Below are positions 18,264-28,062 of a DNA stretch of 64,000 bases, in pieces; the first letter of the stretch is position 1, and each line of letters starts with the position of its first letter. A program made the position numbers and the translations under genes. The notes below the pieces were generated by a model. The model did no database searches, had not been told where the DNA came from, and worked only from the letters and a program-made list of their open reading frames with translations. Source of the stretch: Acetobacter okinawensis JCM 25146 (GTDB lineage Bacteria; Pseudomonadota; Alphaproteobacteria; Acetobacterales; Acetobacteraceae); the NCBI RefSeq assembly GCF_000613865.1, contig NZ_BAJU01000006.1, forward strand, positions 1 through 64,000, in the 5' to 3' direction.

Positions 18264-19271
18264 TCAGGAGCCAGAACTGGCCTGAACCGCAGGTGCGGCA
18301 GGTGCGGCAGGTGCGGCAGGTGCGGCAGGTGCGGCAGGTGCGGCAGGTGCGGCAGGTGCGGCAGGGATGGCGACAACTGTGGCGTCCTGTTTGACGCAGG
18401 TTTCTGGCTCCACGTGAATGTGCACAAGTGTGCTGCCCATGTGCGCGCGCACGGCGTGTTCAATACGGTCGCATATGTCATGCGCGGCCTTTACGCTCAT
18501 GCTGCCGGGCACAACCAGATGGAACTCAAGGAATGTCATGGCTCCCACAATGCGGGTGCGGATGTCATGCGCCTGAATGGCCCCGTATCCGTTGGCGCTG
18601 ATGATCTGGCGGATTTCGCTCCGGGTCTGTGTATCGGGGGCCTCGTCCATCAGACCGGCAATGGAGTCCCGCATGACTTCCCAGCCTACGCGCAGCACGT
18701 TTATGGCAACCAGCCCTGCCAGAACCGCATCAAGCTGTGGCCAGCCAAGTAGAGGAATCAGCGCCACACCTGCCACAAGGGCAACACCTGTCCACACATC
18801 GGACAGCACATGCTGCCCACCGGCTACCAGTGCGGGGGAGTGGCGGGCCTGCCCTGCACGGAGCATGACCAGCCCCCAGCCAAGGTTTACGCAGGTTGCT
18901 GCGGCATTCAGGAGCAGGCCATTCCACGGGGCCAGTGCGGGGTGGGGGTGCAGCCAGCCTTCCACCGCCTCGCGGGCAATCAAAAAGGCAGTAATGACCA
19001 CCAGCGTACCCTCTGCCACGGCGGACAGATACTCTGCCTTGTAATGGCCGTAGGTATGGTTGTGGTCGGCAGGGCGTTCGGCCACGCTCAGCGCCCATAA
19101 CCCGCCAGCCGCAGCCACTACGTTTATGATGGTCTCTATGGCGTCTGCATGCAGGGCAACGCTGCCGCTTACGGCAAAGGCTGCATATTTGAGCCCGAGT
19201 GCAACAAGGCTGACGAACAGGCTGACAACGGCAATGCCCCTGTTGCTTTGGGGGAGCGGGAGTTCGGGCAT
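18264..19271 (-). CDS. Cation diffusion facilitator (FieF-like) with Ala-Pro repeat tail
   Basis: This 335-residue CDF exporter has six predicted membrane helices. Metal-site residues are in TM2 (HADAIETIIN) and TM5 (HVLSDVWTG), and the C-terminal cytoplasmic domain carries the HIHVEPE motif. CDFs export Zn, Fe, Co or Cd against protons. The extreme C-terminus is an (Ala-Ala-Pro)8 tract encoded by eight exact 9-bp repeats, absent from ordinary CDFs and likely variable in copy number. It lies 37 bp after the second CDF gene on the same strand, so the two probably form one operon for metal efflux. Confidence 0.88.
   Translation of the reverse strand: MPELPLPQSNRGIAVVSLFVSLVALGLKYAAFAVSGSVALHADAIETIINVVAAAGGLWALSVAERPADHNHTYGHYKAEYLSAVAEGTLVVITAFLIAREAVEGWLHPHPALAPWNGLLLNAAATCVNLGWGLVMLRAGQARHSPALVAGGQHVLSDVWTGVALVAGVALIPLLGWPQLDAVLAGLVAINVLRVGWEVMRDSIAGLMDEAPDTQTRSEIRQIISANGYGAIQAHDIRTRIVGAMTFLEFHLVVPGSMSVKAAHDICDRIEHAVRAHMGSTLVHIHVEPETCVKQDATVVAIPAAPAAPAAPAAPAAPAAPAAPAAPAVQASSGS
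18292..18363. repeat. 9-bp tandem repeat, 8 copies
   Basis: The unit GGTGCGGCA is repeated eight times without a mismatch and encodes (AAP)n at the C-terminus of the CDF protein. Slippage keeps the frame because the unit is three codons. Confidence 0.95.
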
Positions 19272-19308
19272 GGGCTCTTGTGGTCTGTGGGGTGTTTATA
19301 CGGGTTTG

Positions 19309-20367
19309 TCAGACGGTGTGTGGGTCGGACAGGTGGCAGGTAGGGCCGTAATCCGCCGTTTCCATCTGTACGGTGGGGTGGGCAATGCCAAAGCGTTTGC
19401 GCAGGGTACTGACCAGTGTGTCCAGCAGTCTTGAGTCACTCTGCCCGTCTGCGGGGTCTGCACTGCGGACCAGATGGACGGTTAGTGCTGTTTCGGTCGT
19501 GCTGATGGGCCAGATGTGCAGGTCATGCAGATCGGCAACACCGGGTGTGCCGCGCAAAAAGCTTTCCACGGCACCGGGGTCCACCTCACGCGGGACGGCA
19601 TCAAGCGCCATATCCAGTGAATCCCGCAGCAAGGACCATGTGCTCAGCACTACAACAACGGAAATGGCAAGGCTGATTGCAGGGTCTATCCAGGCAACAT
19701 GGGTCAGCAGCACCAGCCCGCCAGCCACCACGACGGCAAGGGATGTCAGGGCATCGGCCATGAGGTGCAGGAATGCACCACGAATGTTCAGGTCACCCTT
19801 CTGCCCCGCAGCAAACAGCATGGCGGAGGCCCCGTTGACCACAATACCAATCCCTGCAACCACCATCATGGTTTTACCCGCAACAGGTGTTGGTTCCATC
19901 AGGCGGTTGATAGCCTCCCACGCAACACCCCCCGTGACCAGCATGAGGATGATGGCATTGGCAAGAGCTGCCAGAATGGAGGAGCGGCGCAACCCGTAGG
20001 TAAAGCGCGCGGTCGGGCTTTTGCGTGAGAGGTGTTCGGCCAGCCACGCGGCGGCCAGCGCCAGCACGTCGGACAGGTTGTGCCCCGCATCGGCTATGAG
20101 CGAGAGCGAATGGGCGTAAACACCCCAGATCGCTTCGGCACATAAGTAGAGCGTGTTGACCGCAATCCCAATAGCAAAGGCCGTGCCAAAGGAGGCTGGG
20201 GTATGCACATGGTGGTGGCCAAATCCGTGCTTGTGCCCGCAGGAGGCACCGTCATGCTCATGCTCATGCTCATGCTCATGCTCATGCGCGCAGGCGGTCT
20301 TTGGGGGGGCGTTGGCGCAGCCGGAGTGCTCGGCGTGGTCGTGGGTATGCGTGTTGGGGGTGGACAT
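19309..20367 (-). CDS. CzcD/ZitB-like cation diffusion facilitator with His-rich N-terminus
   Basis: This 352-residue CDF transporter has six TM helices. TM2 holds HNLSD and TM5 HLMAD, the HxxxD tetrahedral zinc site of CzcD/ZitB-type exporters. The first 50 residues are a metal-binding tail rich in His, with HEHEHEHEHEHD and CGHKHGFGHHHVH. This tail is encoded partly by a 6-bp tandem repeat, so its length may vary. It should export zinc, cobalt or cadmium from the cytosol. It is the promoter-proximal gene of the two-CDF operon and is divergent from the FAD oxidoreductase. Confidence 0.9.
   Translation of the reverse strand: MSTPNTHTHDHAEHSGCANAPPKTACAHEHEHEHEHEHDGASCGHKHGFGHHHVHTPASFGTAFAIGIAVNTLYLCAEAIWGVYAHSLSLIADAGHNLSDVLALAAAWLAEHLSRKSPTARFTYGLRRSSILAALANAIILMLVTGGVAWEAINRLMEPTPVAGKTMMVVAGIGIVVNGASAMLFAAGQKGDLNIRGAFLHLMADALTSLAVVVAGGLVLLTHVAWIDPAISLAISVVVVLSTWSLLRDSLDMALDAVPREVDPGAVESFLRGTPGVADLHDLHIWPISTTETALTVHLVRSADPADGQSDSRLLDTLVSTLRKRFGIAHPTVQMETADYGPTCHLSDPHTV
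20252..20287. repeat. 6-bp tandem repeat, 6 copies
   Basis: TCATGC is repeated six times exactly and encodes the alternating His-Glu metal-binding stretch of the CDF exporter. Copy changes keep the frame and alter the number of His residues. Confidence 0.95.
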
Positions 20368-20595
20368 GGAGCAGGCCTGCTTTCGTAAACAAAAACCATA
20401 TGGGCACGGTGCCCCATTCCGGGGGTCTGCCCCTTATGTAAGGTGGGTGATGGCGGAATAGAAGTGGAATATTCGCATGCACGGCAGGCGGCAGACATTG
20501 CACCGGCGGTGCGTTCCAGAATAGGGAAGGAGCCAGAGGGCTACTTTGCCCCTTTTGCTCTGTTTTTTTGTAATCACACTGGATGAACACGCCCC

Positions 20596-22248
20596 ATGCT
20601 CCGTCTGACAGAACTGCGGCTACCACTTGACCACCCGCCCGAAGCGCTTCGGCAGGCGATCTGTGAGCGGTTAGGTATTGCGGCTCAGGCGCTGGAAGAT
20701 TTTACGGTATTCAAACGTGGGCATGATGCCCGCCGCCGCTCTGCCATATGGCTTGTGTACACGCTGGACTGCACCGTGCAGGATGAGGAGGGCGTTCTGG
20801 CCGGCTACCGCAGCGCGCACCCCGGCAATACCCACGTACAGCCCGCACCGGATATGGCATGGCATGCGCCTATTACCAATGGGGCAGCGCTGGCCGCGGC
20901 TGAGGGCTACAAACGTCCGGTTGTTATAGGGGCGGGGCCGTGCGGGTTTATGGCAGCCCTTATGCTTGCACGCATGGGCCTGCGTCCGCTTCTGCTGGAA
21001 CGTGGCAAGGTTGTGCGTGAACGTACGGTGGATACCTTTGCCCTGTGGCGGCGCTCGGTCCTGACCCCGGAAAGCAATGTGCAGTTTGGAGAGGGCGGGG
21101 CTGGCACTTTTTCGGACGGCAAGTTGTACAGTCAGGTGCGCGACCCGCGCTTTTTGGGCCGCAAGGTGCTGGAGGAGTTTGTAAAGGCTGGAGCGCCGGA
21201 GGATATTCTGTATCTGGCGCACCCGCATATTGGCACGTTCCGGCTCGTTTCCATGGTGGAGCATATCCGCAAGGAGGTGGAGCAGGCGGGTGGCGAATAC
21301 CGCTTTGGCGCACGTGTGGATGAGTTGTTGCTCAACCCCGCAACCCGCAGGGTGGAAGGGGTGCGGCTTGCCGATGGTGCGGTGATCGAGGCGGACCATG
21401 TGGTGCTGGCTGTGGGCCACAGTGCGCGCGACACCTTTGCCATGCTGCAAAAGCAGGGCGTAAGCATGCAGGCCAAACCGTTTTCCATGGGGGTGCGCAT
21501 CGAGCACCCACAGTCTGTTATTGATCTGGCCCAGTTTGGCCCCAGTGCGGGCAACGAGCATCTGGGTGCGGCCGAATACCGGCTGGTGCACCACGCAGCC
21601 AACGGGCGCGGGGTCTATTCCTTCTGCATGTGCCCCGGCGGTACGGTCGTGGCCGCGACCTCGGAGGAAGGGCAGGTGGTTACCAATGGCATGAGCCAGT
21701 ATTCCCGCGCCGAGCGTAACGCTAATTCGGGCATTGTTGTTGAACTGCGCCCCGGTGAGGACTACCCCGATGACCCGCTTGCCGGCATAGCCTACCAGCG
21801 CCATTGGGAGCGGCAGGCATTTTTGGCCGGTGGTGGGGAATACCGCGCTCCGGCCCAGCGGGTGGGGGATTTTCTGGCGGGTCGCCCATCTACCGCGCTG
21901 GGTGATGTTGTGCCGTCCTACAAACCAGGTGTGACCCCGGCGGACCTGTCCACCTGCCTGCCGGATTTTGTGGTGGAAGCTCTGCGTGAGGCCCTGCCAC
22001 GCTTTGAGCGCAAGCTGCGTGGCTTTACCATGGATGATGCCGTCATGACCGGGGTGGAAACCCGCACCTCCTCCCCCATTCGGGTCCCTCGGGGGGAGGA
22101 TGGGCAGTCGCTCAACACCCCCGGCCTGTACCCGGCGGGGGAAGGGGCCGGGTATGCCGGGGGTATTCTGTCTGCCGCCATGGATGGTATTCGCATGGCA
22201 GAGGCAGTGGCGCGGGAGATGGCGGGCCTGCCCTCTGCTGTGGGGTAA
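20596..22248 (+). CDS. NAD(P)/FAD-dependent oxidoreductase (COG2509 type)
   Basis: This 550-residue flavoprotein has an N-terminal domain of about 100 residues and then the dinucleotide motif VVIGAGPCGFMAALMLARMG. The conserved NVQFGEGGAGTFSDGKLYSQ block follows at about residue 160. A second FAD contact, LYPAGEGAGYAGGILSAAMDG, is near the C-terminus. This pattern defines the widespread COG2509 FAD-dependent dehydrogenases, whose substrate is not established. It is cytosolic, with no signal peptide. It converges with the YbfF-like gene 28 bp downstream. Confidence 0.85.
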   Translation: MLRLTELRLPLDHPPEALRQAICERLGIAAQALEDFTVFKRGHDARRRSAIWLVYTLDCTVQDEEGVLAGYRSAHPGNTHVQPAPDMAWHAPITNGAALAAAEGYKRPVVIGAGPCGFMAALMLARMGLRPLLLERGKVVRERTVDTFALWRRSVLTPESNVQFGEGGAGTFSDGKLYSQVRDPRFLGRKVLEEFVKAGAPEDILYLAHPHIGTFRLVSMVEHIRKEVEQAGGEYRFGARVDELLLNPATRRVEGVRLADGAVIEADHVVLAVGHSARDTFAMLQKQGVSMQAKPFSMGVRIEHPQSVIDLAQFGPSAGNEHLGAAEYRLVHHAANGRGVYSFCMCPGGTVVAATSEEGQVVTNGMSQYSRAERNANSGIVVELRPGEDYPDDPLAGIAYQRHWERQAFLAGGGEYRAPAQRVGDFLAGRPSTALGDVVPSYKPGVTPADLSTCLPDFVVEALREALPRFERKLRGFTMDDAVMTGVETRTSSPIRVPRGEDGQSLNTPGLYPAGEGAGYAGGILSAAMDGIRMAEAVAREMAGLPSAVG

Positions 22249-22276
22249 GGCCTTCGGTCCTCTGGCGGGTGGCAGG

Positions 22277-23065
22277 TCAGGGGATATGCGCCAGAAAGTC
22301 CTCTACCAGTTCGGTAAAGCGGCGGGGGGCGTCAGCATGGACCCAGTGGCCAGCTCCACTTATGCTTTCCAGCCGGTGGTTGGGGAACAGTGCCTTCATA
22401 ACAGGGTAGTTTGCGGGGCTGATATAGGCTGAGTCCTCCCCCCGGATAAACAGGGTTGGCCCATCATAGTGTAAACCGGGGGGCAGTTGCGGCCAGCTCA
22501 TAAGGTCGGGCATGGCGGCCAGAATATCCTTCAGGCCAATGGCCCAGCCGGGGTTGTCGCCCTGCCGTATGTTCTGCGCCATAAGCTGGCGCACGGCATC
22601 ATTGGCAATATAGGGGCGGAGCAGGTCGTTGGTGCCATGCAGGTCCAGATGGGGGGGGAAGGCCAGCCTGTCCAGATTGTCCGGCAGGTCCAGCCGGTCA
22701 AACCCGCCCTGTGCGGGGGCAATGTCCACCACAATTAGTGCGCGCACGGCGGTGGGCTGGCTCAGGGCCAGCATCATGGCTGTTTTGCCCCCCATGGAAT
22801 GACCGAGCACAATGGCCGGGCATGCGGCATTGTGGACCATTGTGTCCAGCACGTCCTGCGCCATGTCGGGGTAGCTCATGGGGCCATGGGGGCTGCTGCC
22901 GTGGTTGCGCAGGTCCATGGCCAGCGTGCGCCGGGTTGCTGCCAGCCTGCGCTGCACAAAACCCAGATTGCGCGCCCGGCCAAACAGGCCGTGCAGCAGC
23001 ACAACGGGCAGGGCACCTGCTGGCGTTGGGTGTTCGGGGCCGCGCTCGCTCACGTTTAGCAACAC
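22277..23065 (-). CDS. Alpha/beta-hydrolase, YbfF-like esterase
   Basis: This 262-residue hydrolase has HGLFGRARN at the oxyanion hole, DLRNHGSSPH, the nucleophile elbow GHSMGG, and a late GAGHWVHAD His. The combination matches YbfF-type esterases, which cleave short acyl thioesters and esters such as palmitoyl- and malonyl-CoA. The start at 23065 is the first plausible ATG, and homology begins within about 20 residues. It is divergent from the universal stress protein gene, with about 170 bp between. Confidence 0.82.
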   Translation of the reverse strand: MLLNVSERGPEHPTPAGALPVVLLHGLFGRARNLGFVQRRLAATRRTLAMDLRNHGSSPHGPMSYPDMAQDVLDTMVHNAACPAIVLGHSMGGKTAMMLALSQPTAVRALIVVDIAPAQGGFDRLDLPDNLDRLAFPPHLDLHGTNDLLRPYIANDAVRQLMAQNIRQGDNPGWAIGLKDILAAMPDLMSWPQLPPGLHYDGPTLFIRGEDSAYISPANYPVMKALFPNHRLESISGAGHWVHADAPRRFTELVEDFLAHIP

Positions 23066-23233
23066 TGTATGCTCTTTCCTCTGCTGTGGCGGGCATGGGG
23101 CGCGCCTGCGGGAGTTTTGCCCAGCTTTGCGTATGAATGCGAGAGGGCTGGGCGTGTTTTTTCTTCACCTTCCAGAGAGAGGGCATGTGTGCCACAGTTT
23201 GCCACGCCATAAGGACAGAGGGAGCGTGAGTGC

Positions 23234-24046
23234 ATGCAACGGTGCCTTGTTATTCTCAGCCAGTTGGATCAGGCAGAGGTTCTGCTGGACATGGCGGCGC
23301 AGGCTCTCTCCCGTATTCGGGGGATGCAGCGGATTGATGTGCTGGCAGCGCGGGAGCCGCCGGAGCAACTCCTTGGCCGCATGGGTTTTTCCGATACGCA
23401 GGCGCAGGCCTTGCGGGCAAGTCAGCGAGAATGGGCAGATGCCCTGCATACACGCTTCCAGAGCTGGCTTGTGCAGGAATATGGCGCACCCGCGGACCGG
23501 CTTGGCAAGGTAGAGGTCAACTGGCTGGACCCCGAAATTACGGTGGACCGGATTATTGCAGGTTACGGCAAGGATGCGGATCTGCTGGTCATGGGGGTAC
23601 CCGACCCGCGTGACAGTGCGCAAAAGCACGTGGCAACCCGTGCCGCCATTTTTGAATCCGGGCGACCGGTTCTGTTTGTGCCACCCTTCTGGGACAGGCC
23701 CAGCGGCGACCGGATTTTTATGGCATGGAAGGATACTCCCTCCTGCCGCCGTGCGTTTTTTGCGGCCCGCTCGCTTGTGGGGGCGGCAAAAGCGGTGGGT
23801 GTGGCCGTGTCTGCCGCAGACCCGCTGCCGTTGGACATTTTGCCCGGTGTAGCACTTACGCAGCAGCCGGTAGTGCAGGACACGCGCAATGCCGGGCAGA
23901 CCCTGCTGGATATGGCCGGTCATTTTCAGGCCGACATGCTGGTGATTGGTGGCTACCAGCACAACATGATTTACAGCCGTCTTGTCGGGAGTGTTACCGA
24001 CTATATTCTGGCCAATACCCGTGTACCGGTGCTGTTGCAGCATTGA
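23234..24046 (+). CDS. Universal stress protein (UspA) family
   Basis: This 270-residue protein holds two tandem Usp modules. The C-terminal module ends with DMLVIGGYQHNMIYSRLVGSVTDYILANTRVPVLLQ, close to the ATP-binding G-2x-G-9x-G(S/T) motif, although the first glycines are partly replaced. The N-terminal module is more divergent and has ADLLVMGVPD. Such proteins respond to starvation, oxidants or acid and their biochemical roles are poorly defined. An AGGGAG ribosome site precedes the ATG. It converges with the OPT gene 25 bp away. Confidence 0.85.
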   Translation: MQRCLVILSQLDQAEVLLDMAAQALSRIRGMQRIDVLAAREPPEQLLGRMGFSDTQAQALRASQREWADALHTRFQSWLVQEYGAPADRLGKVEVNWLDPEITVDRIIAGYGKDADLLVMGVPDPRDSAQKHVATRAAIFESGRPVLFVPPFWDRPSGDRIFMAWKDTPSCRRAFFAARSLVGAAKAVGVAVSAADPLPLDILPGVALTQQPVVQDTRNAGQTLLDMAGHFQADMLVIGGYQHNMIYSRLVGSVTDYILANTRVPVLLQH

Positions 24047-24070
24047 TGGGGGTATTACCCCCATAGTTTT

Positions 24071-26013
24071 TTAAGGTGTCTGGAGTGTTTTGCGCGCAAA
24101 GGCCCAGCAAAGAGCTCCAAATATGAGCGTTCCCAGCACAGTAGCCCAGCCCGGAGGCATAAAGGCGGCAAGGGAAAAAGCGTTATCCCGCCCCGTGGCA
24201 CCGGACAGAACCGCCAGCAGCACGCCACTCAGGCTTTCGCCCACAATAAACCCCGATGCCAGCATGGTGCCAATGGAGCCATTTTCCGCACTGGTCTGCC
24301 GGCGGCGGCTACGGTTGGCCCGCTGGAGTATCCACCCCAGTATGGCACCTGCGGCCAGCGTCAGGCTGACAGAGGCTGGTAGGTACAACCCCACCGCCAC
24401 GCCCAGAGGGGGCAGCGCGCGGGCATGGCGGCGTAAGGCAAGGTCCAATATGACCAGCCCCACACCAAGCGCCATACCAGTGCGGAGCATGCTCCAGTCA
24501 AGAGAATGGGTAAAAATACCCTTGGCAATCAGTGTAATCAGGGCAGGTTGCGGGGCAGCCAGAGCATGGCTTGGGTCCATGCCCGCGCGGGGCATGGCGC
24601 CAGTAAAGCCATAGGCCTGATAAAGGAGGTTGAGCACGGGTGGAATAACCGCCGCACCCACCAGACACCCTGCAATCAGGGCGACTTCCTGCTTCCATGG
24701 GCTTGCGCCTACAAGCTGGCCGGTTTTGAGGTCCTGCAGGTTATCGTTGGAAATGGCGATGGTCGCTGTGATGGCGGACAGGAGCAGGATGGTAAACGCC
24801 GTGGCCAGTTTCTGCCCATCTGCCATCATGCTGGCGGGTGTCAGCCCCAGAGCTTCCAGCCCCAGAATCATCAGGGCGCACAGGACGGCCCCAATAATGA
24901 TAATGCCGGAAATGGGGGAGGAGGAGGAGCCAACAATACCCGCCATATATCCGCATGCTGCTGCCATGATAAAGCCGAACACAACGCAGAACAGCACAGC
25001 CACCCCGACCAGAGGCCAGAACCCGTGGGCCACGGGAGCAAGGAAGGCGGCAAAAAAACCAGCCAGTAACAGCACGGCCCCGCCAAGCAGCCACCCCATG
25101 GTGGAGGAGGAGAGATCCCGCTCGGTTGTGGCACTTAGCTCCGGGGTGCTGCGCAGCATGCTGCGTAAGCCACGCAGCACAGGGGGCATGAGTTCAATAA
25201 GGGTCCACAGAGAGGCAACGGCAATGGCTCCGGCCCCCACAAAGCGAACTTTGTGGAGCCATATGTCCTGCGCAAACTGGGCCGGGGGCAGATGTGCCGG
25301 GTTGGGCAGTATGGCACTCAGCCACGGTACACCGAGCGCCCATGCCAGCAGGCAGCCTACAAGCATGGCCATGCCACCACTCAGCCCGACCAGATACCTG
25401 CCCCGATCAGGGCGGGGGAGAATGCAGCACTGAGCTGAAAAACCGCACTGCCTGCGGTGGCTGTCAGGCTCAGCCCATCTGCCAGCAGGCGTAGGCCGCC
25501 ACTGCAAAAGGAGAAAATGGAGGCCATGATGCTACCACTTATCAGGGCTTGCAGGCCCCGCTGGTTGCCCTTGTCTGCTCCTGCGCGCAAAATTTCGGCT
25601 GCGGCAACGCCCTCGGGGTAGGGCAGGCTACTGTGCGTAACCAGAGCCCGCCTGAGCGGAATGGTGAACAGCACCCCCAGTACCCCCCCGGCAAAAGACA
25701 GGCCAGCCGTCTGCCAGAATGGAAAATGCGTCCAGAACCCCGCGATAATGAGACCGGGAAAGGTTGCAAACACACAGGACAGGGTGCCAGCGGCGGAGGC
25801 CTGACTTTGCACCATGTTGTTTTCAAGCAGTGTGCCCCCGCCCATAAGGCGTAGGACGGCCATGGAAATAACCGCAGCCGGAATGGAGGAGGCAAAAGTC
25901 AGCCCGATCCGTAGCCCCAGATAAACATTGGAGGCGGTAAAAACGACCGTAATCAGTGCACCCAGCACAAGGCCACGTAGTGTCAGTTCCCGCTGGGGGT
26001 TCGGGCTGGCCAT
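24071..26013 (-). CDS. OPT-family oligopeptide transporter, frameshifted as read
   Basis: This polytopic transporter has about 16 helices. The N-terminal part (RELTLRGLVLGALITVVFTASNVYLGLRIG, LPYPEGVAAAEILRAG) and the C-terminal part (GWILQRANRSRRRQ, FIVGESLSGVLLAVLSG) both match prokaryotic OPT proteins, which import peptides or metal chelates with protons. The frame breaks at about 25397: ALIGAG is followed by a spurious IWSG and stop, while the alternative frame gives YLVGLSGGMAML. One missing base restores 648 codons. Its leader contains an inverted repeat (26042-26080). It could equally be called a peptide or Fe-siderophore importer. Confidence 0.85.
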
Positions 26014-26041
26014 GCGTCTTGTTCTCTCCGATGGTCATGGA

Positions 26042-26136
26042 GGTTACGCCGCCAGTCATGGGGGGGCTCTGGCGTAACCGTGTGGATGCTCGGGAGCGGA
26101 GGGGGGCAGGCTGGCCGTACCCCTCCGCTCCTTTTT
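26042..26136 (+). other. Two hairpins, second an orphan plus-strand terminator
   Basis: Arms 26042-26050 and 26072-26080 form a 9-bp stem. Downstream, arms 26093-26104 and 26120-26131 form a perfect 12-bp GC-rich stem followed by T5 on the plus strand. Both flanking genes (OPT and the export barrel) run on the minus strand, where this hairpin lacks a U tract. It could end a small plus-strand RNA opposite the OPT leader, or simply separate the two genes. Confidence 0.4.
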
Positions 26137-26178
26137 GCACATACGACGCGCGCCGGTATTTGTCTGCACCAAAGCGGG

Positions 26179-27942
26179 TTAGAAGGTCAGTTCAAGGTTA
26201 CTTTGCACAAATGCACCAGAAGAAGCACCGGCCTCGATCATGCTGTGGGAGGCAAAAATATATTCTCCATCAAGGCTGAGTGTAATGTGGCGTGTGGCCC
26301 GCCAGGTAAAGCTGGCCTGTGGCATGGTCGCGGTATAGGCGCCGTGCGGGCGGTAGGCATAAAAGGCGGTGCCGCTGGCGTAAATGGCGTCCTCACGGCT
26401 GTTGCGCCATACGGCTGGCACCTTGAGCAGTAAGGTGGTGTTAGGAGTTGGCGCAATTGTAGCAATGGGGCCTACGTCAATAATGTTCGACTGGCCGATG
26501 TAGGTGCTCATGTCCAGATAGTAGGCGCTGGGCACGAAGGGGGAGAGAAAGCTCCCCCACGAGCTGGTCTGCCCCTTGTGCATATTCCCGCCAGACACGT
26601 CATCCACCTGTATGCCAATGGCGGGGTGGCCCGGCCATTTTGCAAACCGCCAGGAGAGTGTTGCGTCAATGGCATAGGCGGAAACAGGGCGTGTTGGCCC
26701 GCTTTTGGCCGCACGGAATTCTCCCCCCTGCCACATGGCCCCGACTGAAAACTCAAGCGGTCCCGCGTTGCCCCAGATGCGTGTTCCCGGTGTGTCGCGG
26801 TGTGTGGAGCCTGCAATGGACCCACCCCCCAGACTAGGCAGAGGGCTGTTGGAAAGAATGGTACCCAGATAGAACGTATCCACAAAAATCTGGCTGTTCC
26901 GCCCCATGAATTTGAAGCTGGGCACAGCATAGGACGTATAGGCCCCGAACAGGCGTGAGTTCCAGCCGACCTGGTCATGGAACATGGCGGAGGGGGCGTT
27001 GTTGGTCAGGGTCAGGTAGAACCCGTCGATCCGGAAGTTTTTCCAGAAGGCATAGCCACGCAGACCATTCCATGAATAGGGAATGGAGGGATACACGCTG
27101 CCAGCGGTAAAGTACGGCGGTGCGTCCAGAAACGTCATGCGGCCAGCCATGCCGCCAACCGTTGCATTGAGCACCCGGCCACGCACTTCCACAAAGGCCT
27201 GTTGCGCGTCCAGCCTGCTGCGCCAGCGGCCCCCGGCATAACCATAATAGTTTACGCCTGCGGCCTGCCCACTCATCAGTTCCCCATACAGGCGGACGTG
27301 CTCGCCCAGATGGAGGTCTGCCCCCACATTCCAGCGGTAGTTGTTGCGGTAGGCGGGGTCTTTTTTGGTCGCGCCAAAACCTGCCCGCTGGTCATAAAAG
27401 TTATGCTGGCGGAAGTTGCCGCTTAACGTCAGGTAAATATCCCCATTCGTATTGAAAGGAATGTATTTGAGTGAGTCCATGATATCCAGCCGGTTGCGCT
27501 TGTCGCGCAGGCTGGACCAGTCCTCCGCCCAGCGTGAGACGGCGTAATACCCCACGGTGCCAAAGCCCGCAGCGGCTCCCGTATTGGCATTGAACACCCC
27601 CCACGGACCTTGGTGCAGGAGAGATGTTGGCAGGGGTTTGAGTTCGAGCGATTGGGGCTGGCCGTAGGCTTCCGGGCGGCTGGTCAGCGGGGGCAGCAGG
27701 CGCGAGTTGTCCCAAAAACCGCTTTGGGGCGGCTGTGTGGCCGAGGCAGGTGTTATGGTTATGCGCGTGCCCGCAACCGGCGTGGTGGTGGAGGCTGTTG
27801 CCGGTACGCTCTGCTGTGTGGCGGGTTGGGTATGTGGCAGGTGCAGATAAGCCGCATTGGGTGCGGTTTCGGCCAGAGCCGGAGCCGCCCAGAGGCAGAA
27901 CAGGGCAGAGCCGGAGGCCAGCATGCATGCACGCATGGGCAT
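26179..27942 (-). CDS. Alginate-export (AlgE-like) family outer-membrane beta-barrel
   Basis: This is a protein of about 587 residues with a signal peptide (MPMRACMLASGSALFCLWAAPALA), a Pro/Thr-rich linker and then a barrel. The block SSLRDKRNRLDIMDSLKYIPF followed by YLTLSGNFRQHNFYDQ matches the alginate_exp domain, and the chain ends in LELTF with the terminal Phe of outer-membrane proteins. In Acetobacter such proteins are common although alginate is not made, so export of another anionic polysaccharide or solute passage is likely. No polysaccharide genes are adjacent. In-frame codons reach 28020, but the signal peptide places the start at 27942. Palindromes lie upstream. Confidence 0.82.
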   Translation of the reverse strand: MPMRACMLASGSALFCLWAAPALAETAPNAAYLHLPHTQPATQQSVPATASTTTPVAGTRITITPASATQPPQSGFWDNSRLLPPLTSRPEAYGQPQSLELKPLPTSLLHQGPWGVFNANTGAAAGFGTVGYYAVSRWAEDWSSLRDKRNRLDIMDSLKYIPFNTNGDIYLTLSGNFRQHNFYDQRAGFGATKKDPAYRNNYRWNVGADLHLGEHVRLYGELMSGQAAGVNYYGYAGGRWRSRLDAQQAFVEVRGRVLNATVGGMAGRMTFLDAPPYFTAGSVYPSIPYSWNGLRGYAFWKNFRIDGFYLTLTNNAPSAMFHDQVGWNSRLFGAYTSYAVPSFKFMGRNSQIFVDTFYLGTILSNSPLPSLGGGSIAGSTHRDTPGTRIWGNAGPLEFSVGAMWQGGEFRAAKSGPTRPVSAYAIDATLSWRFAKWPGHPAIGIQVDDVSGGNMHKGQTSSWGSFLSPFVPSAYYLDMSTYIGQSNIIDVGPIATIAPTPNTTLLLKVPAVWRNSREDAIYASGTAFYAYRPHGAYTATMPQASFTWRATRHITLSLDGEYIFASHSMIEAGASSGAFVQSNLELTF

Positions 27943-28062
27943 GGTGGCAGTGGGGTGGGGCAGCAGGTGTGTGCGGGTGAAGGTTTGTCTGGTTGAGATA
28001 TATTCGGTGATTACGGTCATGGGCCGAGGTCACTTCTTGTTATTTTTATAGGACCGACAATT

